Assembly: GCF_002778285.1 (NCBI RefSeq)
Contig: NZ_NESM01000005.1
Coordinates: 107,577 to 171,576 of the forward strand
Reading direction: 5' to 3'
Length of the DNA stretch: 64,000 nt
DNA from: Limnohabitans sp. 15K
GTDB lineage: Bacteria > Pseudomonadota > Gammaproteobacteria > Burkholderiales > Burkholderiaceae_C
Numbering within the stretch: the first letter of the stretch is position 1; each line of letters starts with the position of its first letter. This document shows, piece after piece, positions 22,936 to 32,826 of the stretch. The notes under the pieces were generated by a model. The model did not search any database. It had not been told where the DNA came from and saw only the letters and a program-made list of their open reading frames with translations. The position numbers and the translations under genes are program-made.

Positions 22936-23304
22936 ATGATCCAGACAGAATCTCGGTTGGATGTGGCCGACAACACCGGCGCCAAGTCCGTGCTGTGCAT
23001 TAAGGTGCTCGGCGGGTCTAAGCGTCGCTATGCAAGTGTTGGCGACATCATCAAAGTGAGCATCAAAGAAGCCGCCCCGCGTGGTCGCGTCAAAAAAGGC
23101 GAGATCTATAGCGCTGTGGTGGTTCGCACTGCCAAAGGCATCCGCCGTGGCGATGGCTCCCTCATCAAATTCGATGGCAACGCAGCTGTGTTGCTGAATG
23201 CCAAGTTGGAGCCTATTGGCACCCGCATCTTCGGCCCGGTCACGCGTGAACTGCGTACCGAGAAGTTCATGAAGATCGTGTCCTTGGCTCCTGAAGTACT
23301 GTAA
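22936..23304 (+). CDS. rplN: 50S ribosomal protein L14
   Basis: 122 residues from ATG 22936 (family start [17 protein letters not shown]). The frame is open further upstream, but those residues are not L14. L14 binds 23S rRNA at the subunit interface. It is the first gene of the spc cluster here and has its own promoter, since proC rather than rpsQ lies upstream. Confidence 0.97.
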   Translation: MIQTESRLDVADNTGAKSVLCIKVLGGSKRRYASVGDIIKVSIKEAAPRGRVKKGEIYSAVVVRTAKGIRRGDGSLIKFDGNAAVLLNAKLEPIGTRIFGPVTRELRTEKFMKIVSLAPEVL

Positions 23305-23313
23305 GGACGCGCC

Positions 23314-23634
23314 ATGAACAAGATTCGCACAGGCGATGAAATCATCGTCATCACAGGTCGGGACAAAGGCAAGCGCGGCAAAGTAACTGCCCGTGCAACC
23401 GATTCTCACCTGCTGATCGATGGCATCAACATCGTTAAAAAGCACGCCAAGCCAAACCCTATGAAGGGCACAACTGGCGGCATCATCGAAAAGGCCATGC
23501 CGATTCACCAATCCAATGTGGCGATTTTCAACGTCGCAACTGGCAAGGCTGATCGCGTGGGCGTCAAGCTGCAAGCTGATGGTAAGCGCGTTCGCGTTTA
23601 CAAATCCAGCGGCGAAGAAATCAAGGTGGCATGA
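23314..23634 (+). CDS. rplX: 50S ribosomal protein L24
   Basis: 106 residues, with the KOW motif near the N-terminus ([18 protein letters not shown]). It is an assembly initiator protein of the large subunit. AAGGA at 23303-23307 is well placed. It overlaps rplE by ATGA. Confidence 0.97.
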   Translation: MNKIRTGDEIIVITGRDKGKRGKVTARATDSHLLIDGINIVKKHAKPNPMKGTTGGIIEKAMPIHQSNVAIFNVATGKADRVGVKLQADGKRVRVYKSSGEEIKVA

Positions 23635-24176
23635 GCATGGCACGTTTGCAACAAATCTTCCGCGAGAAAATCGCTGCCGAGTTGACAGCCAAGTTTGGCT
23701 ACAAGTCGCCTATGCAGGTTCCTCGCATCACCAAGATCACCTTGAACATGGGTGTATCTGAAGCGGTCGCTGACAAGAAAGTCATGGACCACGCTGTGAG
23801 CGACTTGACCAAGATCGCAGGCCAAAAGCCTGTGGTGACCAAGGCCAAGAAAGCGATTGCCGGCTTCAAGATCCGTGAGCAACAACCTATCGGTTGCATG
23901 GTGACTTTGCGTGGCGTTCAGATGTATGAATTCCTGGACCGTTTCGTGACCGTGGCTTTGCCTCGCGTTCGTGACTTCCGTGGTATCTCTGGTCGTGCAT
24001 TCGATGGCCGTGGTAACTACAACATAGGCGTCAAAGAGCAGATCATTTTCCCTGAAATTGAGTACGACAAGGTCGATGCCTTGCGCGGTCTCAACATCAG
24101 CATCACCACAACGGCCAAGTCTGACGAAGAGTGCAAAGCACTCTTGACAGCTTTCCGCTTCCCCTTCAAGAACTGA
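23631..24176 (+). CDS. rplE: 50S ribosomal protein L5
   Basis: 181 residues from ATG 23631, overlapping the rplX stop; a second in-frame ATG at 23637 would give 179 residues, and either could be used. L5 binds 5S rRNA. Family blocks are [18 protein letters not shown] and [18 protein letters not shown]. Confidence 0.96.
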   Translation: MSMARLQQIFREKIAAELTAKFGYKSPMQVPRITKITLNMGVSEAVADKKVMDHAVSDLTKIAGQKPVVTKAKKAIAGFKIREQQPIGCMVTLRGVQMYEFLDRFVTVALPRVRDFRGISGRAFDGRGNYNIGVKEQIIFPEIEYDKVDALRGLNISITTTAKSDEECKALLTAFRFPFKN

Positions 24177-24184
24177 GGTGTCAC

Positions 24185-24490
24185 GTGGCTAAAGTAGCTT
24201 TGATCGAGCGTGAGCTCAAGCGTGAAAAATTGGCAGCCAAGTACGCAAAAAAATATGCGGAACTGAAAGCCATCGCCAACGATTTCAAGCGCAGCGATGA
24301 AGAGCGTGCAGCTGCCCGTCTGGGCCTGCAAAAGCTCCCACGCAACGCCAACCCGACCCGCCAACGCAACCGCTGTGAAATCACCGGTCGCCCACGCGGT
24401 ACGTTCCGTCAATTTGGTCTGGGTCGCGCCAAGATCCGTGAATTAGCCTTCGCAGGCAACATTCCGGGCGTGACCAAGGCCAGCTGGTAA
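24185..24490 (+). CDS. rpsN: 30S ribosomal protein S14
   Basis: 101 residues with a GTG start at 24185 ([16 protein letters not shown]). The frame is open upstream through the rplE tail. This is the long form without the four-cysteine zinc site; only one cysteine is present in the C-terminal [12 protein letters not shown] block. S14 is a 3' domain protein of the small subunit. Confidence 0.95.
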   Translation: MAKVALIERELKREKLAAKYAKKYAELKAIANDFKRSDEERAAARLGLQKLPRNANPTRQRNRCEITGRPRGTFRQFGLGRAKIRELAFAGNIPGVTKASW

Positions 24491-24508
24491 TCGGCAGGAG
24501 ATAACAAC

Positions 24509-24904
24509 ATGAGCATGAGTGATCCTATTGCCGATCTGTTGACCCGCATCCGTAATGCACAGATGGTGGCCAAAGCCGCCGTGATGGTGCCTTCATCCAA
24601 AGTGAAGGTCGCCATTGCCCAAGTGCTGAAAGATGAAGGCTACATTGATGGCTTCCAAGTCAAAACCGAAGATGGCAAAGCCACCCTCGAAATCGCCCTG
24701 AAGTACTACGCTGGCCGTCCGGTCATCGAACGTATTGAGCGCGTGAGCCGTCCTGGCCTGCGTGTGTACAAAGGCCGTGATGCTATTCCTCAAGTCCAAA
24801 ACGGCTTGGGCGTGGCCATCGTCACCACACCTCAAGGTGTGATGACCGATCGCAAAGCGCGTGCAGCCGGTGTCGGCGGCGAAGTGCTGTGCTACGTCGC
24901 TTAA
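24509..24904 (+). CDS. rpsH: 30S ribosomal protein S8
   Basis: 131 residues, family N-terminus [15 protein letters not shown], preceded by GGAG. S8 binds 16S rRNA helix 21 and in enterobacteria is the translational repressor of the spc operon, acting at the rplE leader. I saw no obvious copy of that site here. Confidence 0.97.
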   Translation: MSMSDPIADLLTRIRNAQMVAKAAVMVPSSKVKVAIAQVLKDEGYIDGFQVKTEDGKATLEIALKYYAGRPVIERIERVSRPGLRVYKGRDAIPQVQNGLGVAIVTTPQGVMTDRKARAAGVGGEVLCYVA

Positions 24905-24917
24905 AGGGAGAAAAAGA

Positions 24918-25451
24918 ATGTCCCGAGTAGGAAAAATGCCTGTGACCATCCCCGCTGGCGTGGATGTGTCCATCAAACAAGATCAAATCAGTGTGAAGGG
25001 TACGGGTGGTCAGTTGGCCATCAACGCCAACATGCTGGTAACTGTGACCAACGACGGCGGCAAATTGAGTTTTGCTCCGGCCAATGATTCACGCGAAGCC
25101 AATGCCATGAGCGGCACCATGCGTCAGCTGGTGAACAACATGGTGACTGGCGTGACCAAGGGCTTCGAGAAGAAGTTGAACTTGGTGGGCGTGGGTTACA
25201 AAGCGGCTGCTTCTGGCGCCAAATTGAACCTGGCTGTTGGTTATTCACACCCTGTCAACATCGACATGCCTGCGGGCATCACGGTAGCCACCCCAACCGC
25301 GACTGAAATCGTGATCAAAGGTGCTGACCGTCAACGTGTTGGCCAAATTGCTGCTGAGATCCGTGCTGTTCGTCCTCCTGAGCCTTACAAAGGCAAGGGC
25401 ATCCGTTATTCGGATGAGAAGATCACGATCAAAGAGACTAAGAAGAAATAA
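24918..25451 (+). CDS. rplF: 50S ribosomal protein L6
   Basis: 177 residues from ATG 24918, after GGGAG. The N-terminus [17 protein letters not shown] and the second domain motif [12 protein letters not shown] are typical. L6 lies near the GTPase centre. The longer frame from 24861 lies inside rpsH. Confidence 0.97.
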   Translation: MSRVGKMPVTIPAGVDVSIKQDQISVKGTGGQLAINANMLVTVTNDGGKLSFAPANDSREANAMSGTMRQLVNNMVTGVTKGFEKKLNLVGVGYKAAASGAKLNLAVGYSHPVNIDMPAGITVATPTATEIVIKGADRQRVGQIAAEIRAVRPPEPYKGKGIRYSDEKITIKETKKK

Positions 25452-25462
25452 GGAGCTGCATC

Positions 25463-25828
25463 ATGTTGACCAAGAAAGAGCAGCGTCTCCGTCGTGCACG
25501 CCAAACACGCATCCGCATTGCACAGCAAGGCGTGGCGCGTTTGACAGTGAACCGTACCAACCTGCACATCTACGCCAGCGTTATCTCTGGCTGTGGTACC
25601 AAAGTGTTGGCCAGCGCATCAACAGCCGAAGCCGAAGTGCGCACGGCCTTGGGCGCTACTGGCAAAGGCGGCAATGCCGCTGCGGCCACAGTGATTGGCA
25701 AGCGCATTGCTGAAAAAGCAAAAGCTGCTGGCGTTGAGAAGGTCGCCTTCGACCGCGCAGGTTTCGCTTACCACGGTCGTGTCAAGGCTTTGGCCGAAGC
25801 AGCCCGTGAAGCAGGTCTGCAGTTCTAA
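25463..25828 (+). CDS. rplR: 50S ribosomal protein L18
   Basis: 121 residues. Basic N-terminus, central core [16 protein letters not shown] and C-terminal [25 protein letters not shown]18 binds 5S rRNA with L5. It is preceded by AAGGAG. Confidence 0.97.
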   Translation: MLTKKEQRLRRARQTRIRIAQQGVARLTVNRTNLHIYASVISGCGTKVLASASTAEAEVRTALGATGKGGNAAAATVIGKRIAEKAKAAGVEKVAFDRAGFAYHGRVKALAEAAREAGLQF

Positions 25829-25845
25829 ACGGATCGGAGTTACAA

Positions 25846-26364
25846 ATGGCTAAATTTACAGCAAAACCGCAGAGCGACGGTCCTGAAGACGGTCTCCGCG
25901 AAAAGATGATCGCGGTCAACCGCGTGACCAAAGTGGTGAAGGGCGGCCGTATTCTCGGTTTCGCAGCCTTGACCGTGGTCGGTGATGGCGATGGCAAAGT
26001 GGGCATGGGCAAAGGCAAATCGAAAGAAGTGCCAGCGGCTGTGCAAAAAGCGATGGAAGAAGCCCGTCGCAACTTGGCCAAAGTGCACCTCAAGAATGGC
26101 ACGATTCACCACGCCGTTTACGGTCACCATGGCGCAGCTCGCGTCATGATGGCACCAGCGCCAAAAGGTACCGGCATCATCGCTGGTGGTCCTATGCGCG
26201 CTGTGTTCGAAGTGGTGGGCATCACCGACATCGTGGCCAAGAGCCATGGTTCGTCTAACCCTTACAACATGGTTCGTGCCACCTTGGACGCTTTGTCCAA
26301 TTGCACAACAGCTTCCAACGTGGCCGCCAAGCGTGGCAAGTCGGTTGAAGAGTTGTTCGGCTGA
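25846..26364 (+). CDS. rpsE: 30S ribosomal protein S5
   Basis: 172 residues. It carries the S5 double-stranded RNA-binding fold with [32 protein letters not shown]5 contributes to the mRNA entry channel and decoding accuracy. It is preceded by CGGAG. Confidence 0.97.
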   Translation: MAKFTAKPQSDGPEDGLREKMIAVNRVTKVVKGGRILGFAALTVVGDGDGKVGMGKGKSKEVPAAVQKAMEEARRNLAKVHLKNGTIHHAVYGHHGAARVMMAPAPKGTGIIAGGPMRAVFEVVGITDIVAKSHGSSNPYNMVRATLDALSNCTTASNVAAKRGKSVEELFG

Positions 26365-26378
26365 ACCGGAGAACGAAC

Positions 26379-26561
26379 ATGACGACACAATCTACAGTGA
26401 AAGTCCAATTGGTCCGTAGCCCAATTGGCACCAAAGAGTCCCATCGCGCCACCGTGCGTGGTCTGGGCTTGCGCAGGCTGAATTCTGTGAGCGAGTTGCA
26501 AGACACGCCTGCAGTGCGCGGCATGATCAACAAGATCAGCTATCTGGTCAAAGTTCTCTAA
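26379..26561 (+). CDS. rpmD: 50S ribosomal protein L30
   Basis: 60 residues, compact single-domain L30 with [10 protein letters not shown] and [11 protein letters not shown]. It sits between rpsE and rplO as in most proteobacteria. A ribosome site GGAG precedes the ATG. Confidence 0.95.
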   Translation: MTTQSTVKVQLVRSPIGTKESHRATVRGLGLRRLNSVSELQDTPAVRGMINKISYLVKVL

Positions 26562-26568
26562 GAGGCGA

Positions 26569-27003
26569 ATGATGGAACTCAATAGCATCAAGCCCGCAGA
26601 AGGCTCTAAGCACGCGCCACGTCGCGTGGGCCGTGGCATCGGTTCGGGTTTGGGTAAAACCGCCGGCCGTGGTCACAAAGGTCAGAAGTCACGTTCAGGC
26701 GGCTACCACAAGGTGGGTTTTGAAGGCGGTCAAATGCCTTTGCAGCGCCGTTTGCCCAAGCGTGGTTTCAAATCACATTTGCTGAAGTACAACGCAGAAA
26801 TCACACTGACCACCTTGTCCCGTTTGGACTTGGCAGAAGTGGACGTCTTGACATTGAAGCAAGCTGGTCTGGTTTCGCAAATGGCCAAAGTGGTCAAAGT
26901 GATCAACACAGGTGAGTTGACCAAAGCTGTCAAATTGACAGGTATTGGCGCGACTGCTGGTGCCAAGGTGGCCATTGAGGCTGCTGGCGGCTCTGTTGCC
27001 TGA
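26569..27003 (+). CDS. rplO: 50S ribosomal protein L15
   Basis: 144 residues from ATG 26569; an adjacent ATG at 26572 would remove one Met. Basic Gly-rich N-terminal half ([25 protein letters not shown]) that threads into 23S rRNA, and a globular C-terminal half. It is followed 22 bases later by secY. Confidence 0.96.
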   Translation: MMELNSIKPAEGSKHAPRRVGRGIGSGLGKTAGRGHKGQKSRSGGYHKVGFEGGQMPLQRRLPKRGFKSHLLKYNAEITLTTLSRLDLAEVDVLTLKQAGLVSQMAKVVKVINTGELTKAVKLTGIGATAGAKVAIEAAGGSVA

Positions 27004-27025
27004 ATGTTCATAAGCGAGAAACACT

Positions 27026-28345
27026 GTGGCAACCAGCGCTAATTCAACAGCTAAAGCAGACAAGTTCGGCGATTTGCGTCGCCGCCTTCTGTTTTTGTTG
27101 CTTGCGCTGGTGGTTTACCGTGCGGGCGCACACATTCCTGTGCCAGGCATTGATCCTGAGCAGCTCAAGCAGTTGTTCAATGGTCAGCAAGGCGGCATTT
27201 TGAATTTGTTCAATATGTTTTCCGGTGGCGCACTGTCCCGGTTCACTATTTTTGCGTTGGGCATCATGCCGTACATCTCTGCATCCATCGTGATGCAGTT
27301 GTTGACGTACGTTTTGCCCTCGTTTGAGCAAATGAAAAAAGAAGGTGAAGCTGGGAGACGAAAAATCACCCAGTACACACGATTCGGTGCCTTGGGCTTG
27401 GCTGTATTTCAGTCGTTTGGTATCGCTGTGGCCCTTGAGGCGTCGGCTGGTTTGGTGATCAATCCTGGCATGGGATTTCGGATGACTGCCGTGGTGAGTT
27501 TGGCGGCAGGCTCCATGTTCCTTATGTGGTTGGGTGAGCAAATCACTGAGCGCGGTTTGGGCAATGGCATTTCAATCCTGATTTTTGCCGGTATTGCAGC
27601 AGGACTGCCGAGTGCCTTGGGTGGTTTGTTCGAGTTGGTTCGCACGGGTGCTATGAACCCATTGATCTCTATTTTGATCATTGTGGTGGTGGCTTTGGTC
27701 ACCTACTTCGTGGTGTTTGTAGAGCGTGGACAGCGCAAGATTTTGGTGAATTACGCACGCCGTCAGGTTGGTAACAAGGTTTATGGTGGGCAATCGTCGC
27801 ATCTGCCTTTGAAGCTGAACATGGCTGGGGTGATTCCGCCGATCTTTGCTTCTTCGATCATTTTGTTGCCTGCCACCCTCATTGGATGGTTCAGCTCGGG
27901 ATCATCTGAGAGTGCTGTGGTTCGATTCTTCAAAGATGTGGCTAACGCATTGGCACCTGGACAACCCGTCTATGTGATGTTTTATGCCGCGGCGATCATT
28001 TTCTTCTGTTTCTTTTACACAGCGTTGGTTTTCAATAGCCGTGAAACTGCAGAGAATTTGAAGAAAAGCGGTGCTTTCATTCCGGGTATTCGGCCAGGTG
28101 AGCAGACAGCGAAGTACATCGACAAGATCCTTTTGCGTTTGACGGCTGTTGGCGCTGCATACATCACATTCGTGTGTTTGTTGCCTGAGTTTTTGATTCT
28201 GAAATACAATGTTCCGTTTTACTTTGGCGGCACATCCCTTCTGATCATTGTTGTTGTGACCATGGATTTCATGGCTCAAGTACAAAACTACTTGATGTCA
28301 CAACAGTACGATTCGCTTTTGAAGAAGGCGAGTTTCAAGTCTTGA
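27026..28345 (+). CDS. secY: Protein translocase subunit SecY
   Basis: 439 residues with a GTG start at 27026 and only a weak ribosome site (GAGAA). Ten transmembrane segments with the plug region near [18 protein letters not shown], and family blocks [15 protein letters not shown] and [18 protein letters not shown]. It forms the inner-membrane protein-conducting channel with SecE, encoded at 43665, and SecG. Confidence 0.97.
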   Translation: MATSANSTAKADKFGDLRRRLLFLLLALVVYRAGAHIPVPGIDPEQLKQLFNGQQGGILNLFNMFSGGALSRFTIFALGIMPYISASIVMQLLTYVLPSFEQMKKEGEAGRRKITQYTRFGALGLAVFQSFGIAVALEASAGLVINPGMGFRMTAVVSLAAGSMFLMWLGEQITERGLGNGISILIFAGIAAGLPSALGGLFELVRTGAMNPLISILIIVVVALVTYFVVFVERGQRKILVNYARRQVGNKVYGGQSSHLPLKLNMAGVIPPIFASSIILLPATLIGWFSSGSSESAVVRFFKDVANALAPGQPVYVMFYAAAIIFFCFFYTALVFNSRETAENLKKSGAFIPGIRPGEQTAKYIDKILLRLTAVGAAYITFVCLLPEFLILKYNVPFYFGGTSLLIIVVVTMDFMAQVQNYLMSQQYDSLLKKASFKS

Positions 28346-28372
28346 GTGACTTGTTCGAAGTTTGGTAAAGAA

Positions 28373-28393
28373 CCTTGCGCATTTTGTGCAAGG
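28373..28393 (+). terminator. Hairpin after secY, possible attenuator
   Basis: CCTTGCGCA and TGTGCAAGG pair around a three-base loop with one G-U pair, followed after five bases by ATTTTT. It lies in the 105-base gap between secY and rpmJ and may cause partial termination. Confidence 0.4.
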
Positions 28394-28450
28394 CCATATT
28401 TTTCACCTGGTCTGAGAAGTCTGGGTATCGATGAGTTTTAGGAGAGAACC

Positions 28451-28564
28451 ATGAGAGTTTCTGCTTCGGTGAAAAAAATTTGCCGTAACTGCAAAGTCAT
28501 TCGCCGTAAAGGCGTTGTTCGTGTGATCTGTACAGATCCACGTCACAAGCAGCGTCAAGGCTGA
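28451..28564 (+). CDS. rpmJ: 50S ribosomal protein L36
   Basis: 37 residues. It has the zinc-ribbon pattern of the C+ type: CRNC, then a Cys in [10 protein letters not shown] and the His after it. It is preceded by AGGAGAG. L36 completes the large subunit near the base of the A-site region. infA, often found between secY and rpmJ, is absent here. Confidence 0.95.
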   Translation: MRVSASVKKICRNCKVIRRKGVVRVICTDPRHKQRQG

Positions 28565-28588
28565 TTGAATTAGTTTTAGAGGACGAAA

Positions 28589-28954
28589 ATGGCACGTATC
28601 GCTGGCATCAACATTCCGCCGCACAAACATGCTGAAATTGGCTTGACAGCCATCTTCGGTATTGGTCGCACCCGGGCTCGACAAATTTGCGAGGCTTCTG
28701 GCATCGCTTATTCCAAAAAGATCAAAGATCTGACGGACGCTGATCTCGAAAAAATCCGCGATCAAATCGCAGTCTTCACCATTGAAGGTGACCTGCGCCG
28801 CGAAACCACCATGAACATCAAGCGTTTGATGGACATCGGTTGCTACCGCGGTTTCCGTCACCGTCGTGGCTTGCCCATGCGTGGTCAGCGCACACGTACC
28901 AATGCACGCACTCGCAAGGGTCCGCGCAAAGGCGCAGCGGCTCTGAAGAAATAA
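28589..28954 (+). CDS. rpsM: 30S ribosomal protein S13
   Basis: 121 residues. Family start [18 protein letters not shown] and basic tail [15 protein letters not shown]13 contacts the P-site tRNA and the large subunit. It is the first gene of the alpha-operon part. AGAGGA precedes the start. Confidence 0.97.
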   Translation: MARIAGINIPPHKHAEIGLTAIFGIGRTRARQICEASGIAYSKKIKDLTDADLEKIRDQIAVFTIEGDLRRETTMNIKRLMDIGCYRGFRHRRGLPMRGQRTRTNARTRKGPRKGAAALKK

Positions 28955-28973
28955 GCAGGATTGAGAGACCACT

Positions 28974-29378
28974 ATGGCAAAAGCACAATCAAATAGCGCA
29001 TCACAACGTGTCCGTAAGAAGGTTCGCAAGAACATTGCTGACGGTATTGCACACGTTCACGCGTCGTTCAACAACACGATCATCACCATCACCGATCGCC
29101 AAGGCAATGCATTGTCTTGGGCTTCGTCGGGTGGCCAAGGCTTCAAGGGTTCACGCAAGTCAACACCTTTTGCAGCTCAGGTTGCTTCAGAAGTGGCTGG
29201 TCGTGCTGCTCAAGAACAAGGCATCAAAAACTTGGACGTCGAGATCAAGGGTCCAGGCCCAGGTCGTGAGTCCTCGGTTCGTGCCCTGGGTGCATTGGGT
29301 ATCCGTATCACATCGATTGCCGATGTGACACCGGTCCCGCACAACGGCTGCCGCCCACAAAAGCGTCGTCGTATCTAA
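28974..29378 (+). CDS. rpsK: 30S ribosomal protein S11
   Basis: 134 residues. Core [28 protein letters not shown] and C-terminus [17 protein letters not shown]11 lies on the platform next to the E-site mRNA path. Confidence 0.97.
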   Translation: MAKAQSNSASQRVRKKVRKNIADGIAHVHASFNNTIITITDRQGNALSWASSGGQGFKGSRKSTPFAAQVASEVAGRAAQEQGIKNLDVEIKGPGPGRESSVRALGALGIRITSIADVTPVPHNGCRPQKRRRI

Positions 29379-29464
29379 TTTCAAACCAAGCCCACCGCCA
29401 GGCCATGCTTGCATCGCCTGGCTCCCGCATTTCTGATGCGGCAGTTGTATAAAAGGAAAATCCA

Positions 29465-30088
29465 GTGGCACGCTACCTCGGCCCCAAGGCCAAACTCTCA
29501 CGCCGTGAAGGCACCGATTTGTTCCTGAAGAGCGCACGTCGCTCGATCGCAGACAAGTCCAAATTTGACACCAAGCCAGGCCAACACGGTCGCACTTCGG
29601 GTCAGCGCACTTCCGACTACGGTCTGCAATTGCGTGAAAAACAAAAAGTCAAGCGCATGTATGGCGTCTTGGAGAAGCAGTTCCGCCGCTACTTTGCGGA
29701 AGCCGATCGCCGCAAGGGCAACACCGGTTCCAACTTGTTGGGTCTGCTGGAGTGCCGTCTGGACAACGTGGTTTACCGTATGGGCTTTGGCTCCACTCGC
29801 GCTGAAGCACGTCAGATGGTTTCTCACAAAGCCATCACCGTGAACGGTCAATCCGTGAACATTCCTTCGTACTTGGTCAAGGCCGGTGACGTGGTGGCTG
29901 TTCGTGAAAAATCCAAAAAGCAAAACCGTGTGGTTGAAGCTTTGCAACTGGCTTTGCAAGTGGGCATGCCTGCTTGGGTTGAAGTCAACGCCGACAAGGC
30001 AGAAGGCACCTTCAAGAAGGTTCCTGATCGTGATGAATTCGCTGCAGACATCAACGAATCGTTGATCGTCGAACTGTACTCGCGTTAA
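29465..30088 (+). CDS. rpsD: 30S ribosomal protein S4
   Basis: 207 residues with a GTG start at 29465, preceded by AAAAGGAAAA. N-terminus [18 protein letters not shown], and the S4 RNA-binding domain around [21 protein letters not shown]4 nucleates 30S assembly and represses the alpha operon in enterobacteria. The preceding 86-base gap has two small hairpins (CCAGGC/GCCTGG and CCGCAT/ATGCGG) that could be regulatory. Confidence 0.96.
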   Translation: MARYLGPKAKLSRREGTDLFLKSARRSIADKSKFDTKPGQHGRTSGQRTSDYGLQLREKQKVKRMYGVLEKQFRRYFAEADRRKGNTGSNLLGLLECRLDNVVYRMGFGSTRAEARQMVSHKAITVNGQSVNIPSYLVKAGDVVAVREKSKKQNRVVEALQLALQVGMPAWVEVNADKAEGTFKKVPDRDEFAADINESLIVELYSR

Positions 30089-30192
30089 TTCTGAGTCGTT
30101 TCAATCGTTCCCGGGTAGTCTTAACAGGCTGCACCGGGTGCTTCATCAGCCTTACCGGTGTAACGTACCGGGGGTATTGAGAGGAAGTCTGA

Positions 30193-31185
30193 ATGCAAAC
30201 CAATCTGTTGAAACCCAAAGCCATCCAAGTCGAACAGTTGGCCGCCAACCGTGCCAAAGTCACGTTGGAGCCTTTCGAGCGTGGTTATGGTCACACACTC
30301 GGCAACGCGTTGCGTCGCGTTTTGTTGTCTTCTATGGTGGGTTATTCCGCCACAGAAGTGACCATCGCCGGTGTTGTGCACGAGTACTCCTCCATTGATG
30401 GTGTTCAAGAAGATGTGGTGAACATCCTGTTGAACCTCAAAGGTGTGGTTTTCAAACTCCACAACCGCGACGAAGTCACTTTGAGTCTGCGCAAAGACGG
30501 CGAAGGTGCTGTCACTGCTGCCGACATCCAGACGCCGCACGATGTCGAAATCGTCAATCCTGAGCACGTCATTGCCAATTTGTCACACGGTGGCAAGTTG
30601 GACATGCAGATCAAGGTTGAAAAAGGCCGTGGCTATGTGCCCGGTAGCATGCGCCGTTTTGCCGATGAGCCTACCAAGGCTTTGGGCCGTATTGTTCTCG
30701 ACGCTTCTTTCTCTCCGGTCAAGCGCGTGAGCTACACCGTTGAAAGCGCACGTGTTGAGCAGCGTACCGACCTGGACAAGCTGGTCATCGAAATCGAAAC
30801 CAACGGTGCGATCACTGCTGAAGATGCTGTGCGTTCTTCGGCCAAGATTTTGGTTGAACAACTCGCTGTGTTCGCACAGCTTGAAGGCAGCGAATTGTCT
30901 GCTTTCAATGAGCCTGCTCAACGCGGTGGTGCTGGCAGCTTCGACCCGATCTTGCTGCGCCCTGTGGACGAGCTCGAACTCACTGTGCGTTCGGCCAACT
31001 GCCTCAAAGCAGAAAACATTTACTACATCGGTGACCTGATCCAGCGTACCGAGAACGAGTTGCTCAAGACCCCTAACCTGGGTCGCAAGTCACTCAACGA
31101 AATCAAAGAAGTTCTGGCTTCTCGTGGTTTGACTTTGGGCATGAAGCTCGAAGCCTGGCCGCCAGCTGGTCTGGAAAAGCGATAA
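30193..31185 (+). CDS. rpoA: RNA polymerase alpha subunit
   Basis: 330 residues. N-terminal dimerisation domain with [23 protein letters not shown], a flexible linker near 235-250, and a C-terminal domain with [25 protein letters not shown] and [13 protein letters not shown] that binds UP elements and activators. The start is supported by GAGAGGAAG. It is separated from rpsD by 104 bases. Confidence 0.98.
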   Translation: MQTNLLKPKAIQVEQLAANRAKVTLEPFERGYGHTLGNALRRVLLSSMVGYSATEVTIAGVVHEYSSIDGVQEDVVNILLNLKGVVFKLHNRDEVTLSLRKDGEGAVTAADIQTPHDVEIVNPEHVIANLSHGGKLDMQIKVEKGRGYVPGSMRRFADEPTKALGRIVLDASFSPVKRVSYTVESARVEQRTDLDKLVIEIETNGAITAEDAVRSSAKILVEQLAVFAQLEGSELSAFNEPAQRGGAGSFDPILLRPVDELELTVRSANCLKAENIYYIGDLIQRTENELLKTPNLGRKSLNEIKEVLASRGLTLGMKLEAWPPAGLEKR

Positions 31186-31266
31186 TAGAAAGTTCCCGGA
31201 TCAAACCGGGGTGTGCACGGGCAGTACCTGATACGGCTGTCTGTTTAATAAAGAAAGGTAAGCACC

Positions 31267-31653
31267 ATGCGTCACGGACACGGCCTCCGCAAATTGAACC
31301 GCACCAGCTCGCACCGCCTTGCGATGCTGCAAAACATGATGAACTCGCTCATTGAGCATGAAGTCATCAAAACAACACTTCCTAAAGCCAAAGAGCTGCG
31401 TCGCGTCATTGAGCCGATGATCACTTTGGCCAAAGAAGACAGCTTGTCCAACAAGCGCTTGGCTTTCAACCGCCTGCGTGACCGTGACAGCGTCGTCAAA
31501 TTGTTTGCCGAGCTGGGCCCACGTTTTGCCAAGCGTCCTGGTGGTTACACACGTATCCTGAAAATGGGTTACCGCGTGGGTGACAACGCACCGATGGCTT
31601 TGGTTGAATTGGTGGATCGCGCTGATTCTTCTGCTGAAACAGCAGCTGAGTAA
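31267..31653 (+). CDS. rplQ: 50S ribosomal protein L17
   Basis: 128 residues. N-terminus [21 protein letters not shown] and the block [20 protein letters not shown]. It is the last protein gene of the alpha operon. Its final codons overlap the likely promoter of the initiator tRNA gene. Confidence 0.97.
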   Translation: MRHGHGLRKLNRTSSHRLAMLQNMMNSLIEHEVIKTTLPKAKELRRVIEPMITLAKEDSLSNKRLAFNRLRDRDSVVKLFAELGPRFAKRPGGYTRILKMGYRVGDNAPMALVELVDRADSSAETAAE

Positions 31654-31661
31654 GGTATAAT
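31634..31661 (+). promoter_or_regulatory. Promoter for tRNA-fMet at the 3' end of rplQ
   Basis: A perfect -10 TATAAT at 31656-31661 lies 10 bases before the mature tRNA 5' end. CTGAAA at 31634-31639 is a plausible -35 with a 16-base spacer. The -35 lies within rplQ, so the tRNA can be made independently of the ribosomal operon. Confidence 0.65.
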
Positions 31662-31671
31662 TCAAAGATAC

Positions 31672-31748
<77 letters not shown>

Positions 31749-31772
31749 ATTTTTCAAATTCACTTGAAAATC

Positions 31773-31798
31773 AAAAAACCCTCTTCGGAGGGTTTTTT
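31773..31798. terminator. Bidirectional intrinsic terminator
   Basis: ACCCTC-TTCG-GAGGGT stem-loop with a UUCG-type tetraloop, flanked by A6 on the left and T6 on the right, so it works on both strands. It ends the tRNA-fMet transcript on the plus strand and the pncC-side operon on the minus strand. Confidence 0.92.
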
Positions 31799-31802
31799 CG
31801 TT

Positions 31803-32297
31803 TCAGGCTAACGCTTCATGGCTAGGCGGAATCCGTTTCAATAAGCCATCAATCGCGTGTGACGTGGTGGCTTCCCTGATTTGGTCACGGTTGCCAGAGA
31901 AGTGCATCAATTCGGTGTGCACACAACCATTGATGCACCACGCCAGCCACACGGTTCCAACAGGCTTTTCTGGACTTCCACCGCTCGGACCGGCAACGCC
32001 TGTCACGGCGACTGAAATCGCAGCAGTTGAACGGTACACAGCCCCCAAGGCCATGGCCTTCGCGACAGGCTCACTGACTGCCCCATGCTGCGCAAGCATG
32101 GCTTCTGGAACGCCAAGCATTTGGTGTTTGGACACATTTGAATAGGTCACAAAACCCCGGTCAAACCAGGTGCTGGACCCTGCCAAATCTGTGCAACGAC
32201 TGGCAATCAGTCCGCCTGTGCAACTTTCGGCAGTGGCGAGCATCCACCGCCGTTGTTTGAGCCGTTCAGCCAAGAGTTGAAAAGGCAGTGGATTCAA
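31803..32297 (-). CDS. pncC: CinA C-terminal-type nicotinamide-nucleotide amidohydrolase
   Basis: 164 residues from a TTG at 32297-32295, which overlaps the pgpA stop (TTGA) and has GGAG six bases upstream. The open frame extends to 32411 but only into pgpA. Stand-alone CinA C-terminal domain with MLATAESCTGGLIASRCTDLAGSS, SVAVTGVAGPSGGSPEKPVGTVW and the tail helix. It deamidates NMN to NaMN for NAD recycling. It is the last gene of the apaG-thiL-pgpA-pncC run. The TTG start is an inference from spacing. Confidence 0.85.
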   Translation of the reverse strand: MNPLPFQLLAERLKQRRWMLATAESCTGGLIASRCTDLAGSSTWFDRGFVTYSNVSKHQMLGVPEAMLAQHGAVSEPVAKAMALGAVYRSTAAISVAVTGVAGPSGGSPEKPVGTVWLAWCINGCVHTELMHFSGNRDQIREATTSHAIDGLLKRIPPSHEALA

Positions 32298-32812
32298 AAC
32301 GATCTCCAAAGTGCAATCGTCAGCAATGTGCAAAAGGCAGCGACCAAATCGTCCCACATGATTCCCAAGCCGCCTCGCCAGCCGAAACCCTTGAACAACT
32401 GATCTGCCCACGCCACCGGACCAGGTTTGATGGCATCAAAAAAACGAAACAAAGCGAATGCCATCAGTTGTCCACTGAAACTCGTGGGCATGATCAAAAA
32501 AAAGATCAACCATATGGCGACCACTTCATCCCAAACAATGGATCCAGGATCGCTGACGCCCATATGGCGTGCAGTCACGGTGCAGGCCCACCATCCTGCC
32601 AAAAGCCCCAAAGCAATGATGCCGACTTGTGCGGGCCATGACAGGTACTGTTGAATCAAAAGCCAAGAGGCCCATCCCCACAGACTTCCCACCGTACCGG
32701 GCGCTTTGGGTGCAAGACCTGAGCCAAAGCCCAAAGCTACCGCATGGGCGGGGTGCGACAGCATGAAAGCAGCGGTGGGTTTGATCTGCGCCCGAAAATC
32801 AGAAGTGTCCAT
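32294..32812 (-). CDS. pgpA: Phosphatidylglycerophosphatase A
   Basis: 172 residues. N-terminal GFGSGLAPKAPGTVGSLWG and the acidic core IVWDEVVAIWLIFFLI are PgpA signatures, with four predicted membrane helices. It dephosphorylates phosphatidylglycerophosphate to phosphatidylglycerol in the inner membrane. It lies 14 bases downstream of thiL, a common pairing. Confidence 0.93.
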   Translation of the reverse strand: MDTSDFRAQIKPTAAFMLSHPAHAVALGFGSGLAPKAPGTVGSLWGWASWLLIQQYLSWPAQVGIIALGLLAGWWACTVTARHMGVSDPGSIVWDEVVAIWLIFFLIMPTSFSGQLMAFALFRFFDAIKPGPVAWADQLFKGFGWRGGLGIMWDDLVAAFCTLLTIALWRSF

Positions 32813-32826
32813 GCTGGAGTTCGTTG

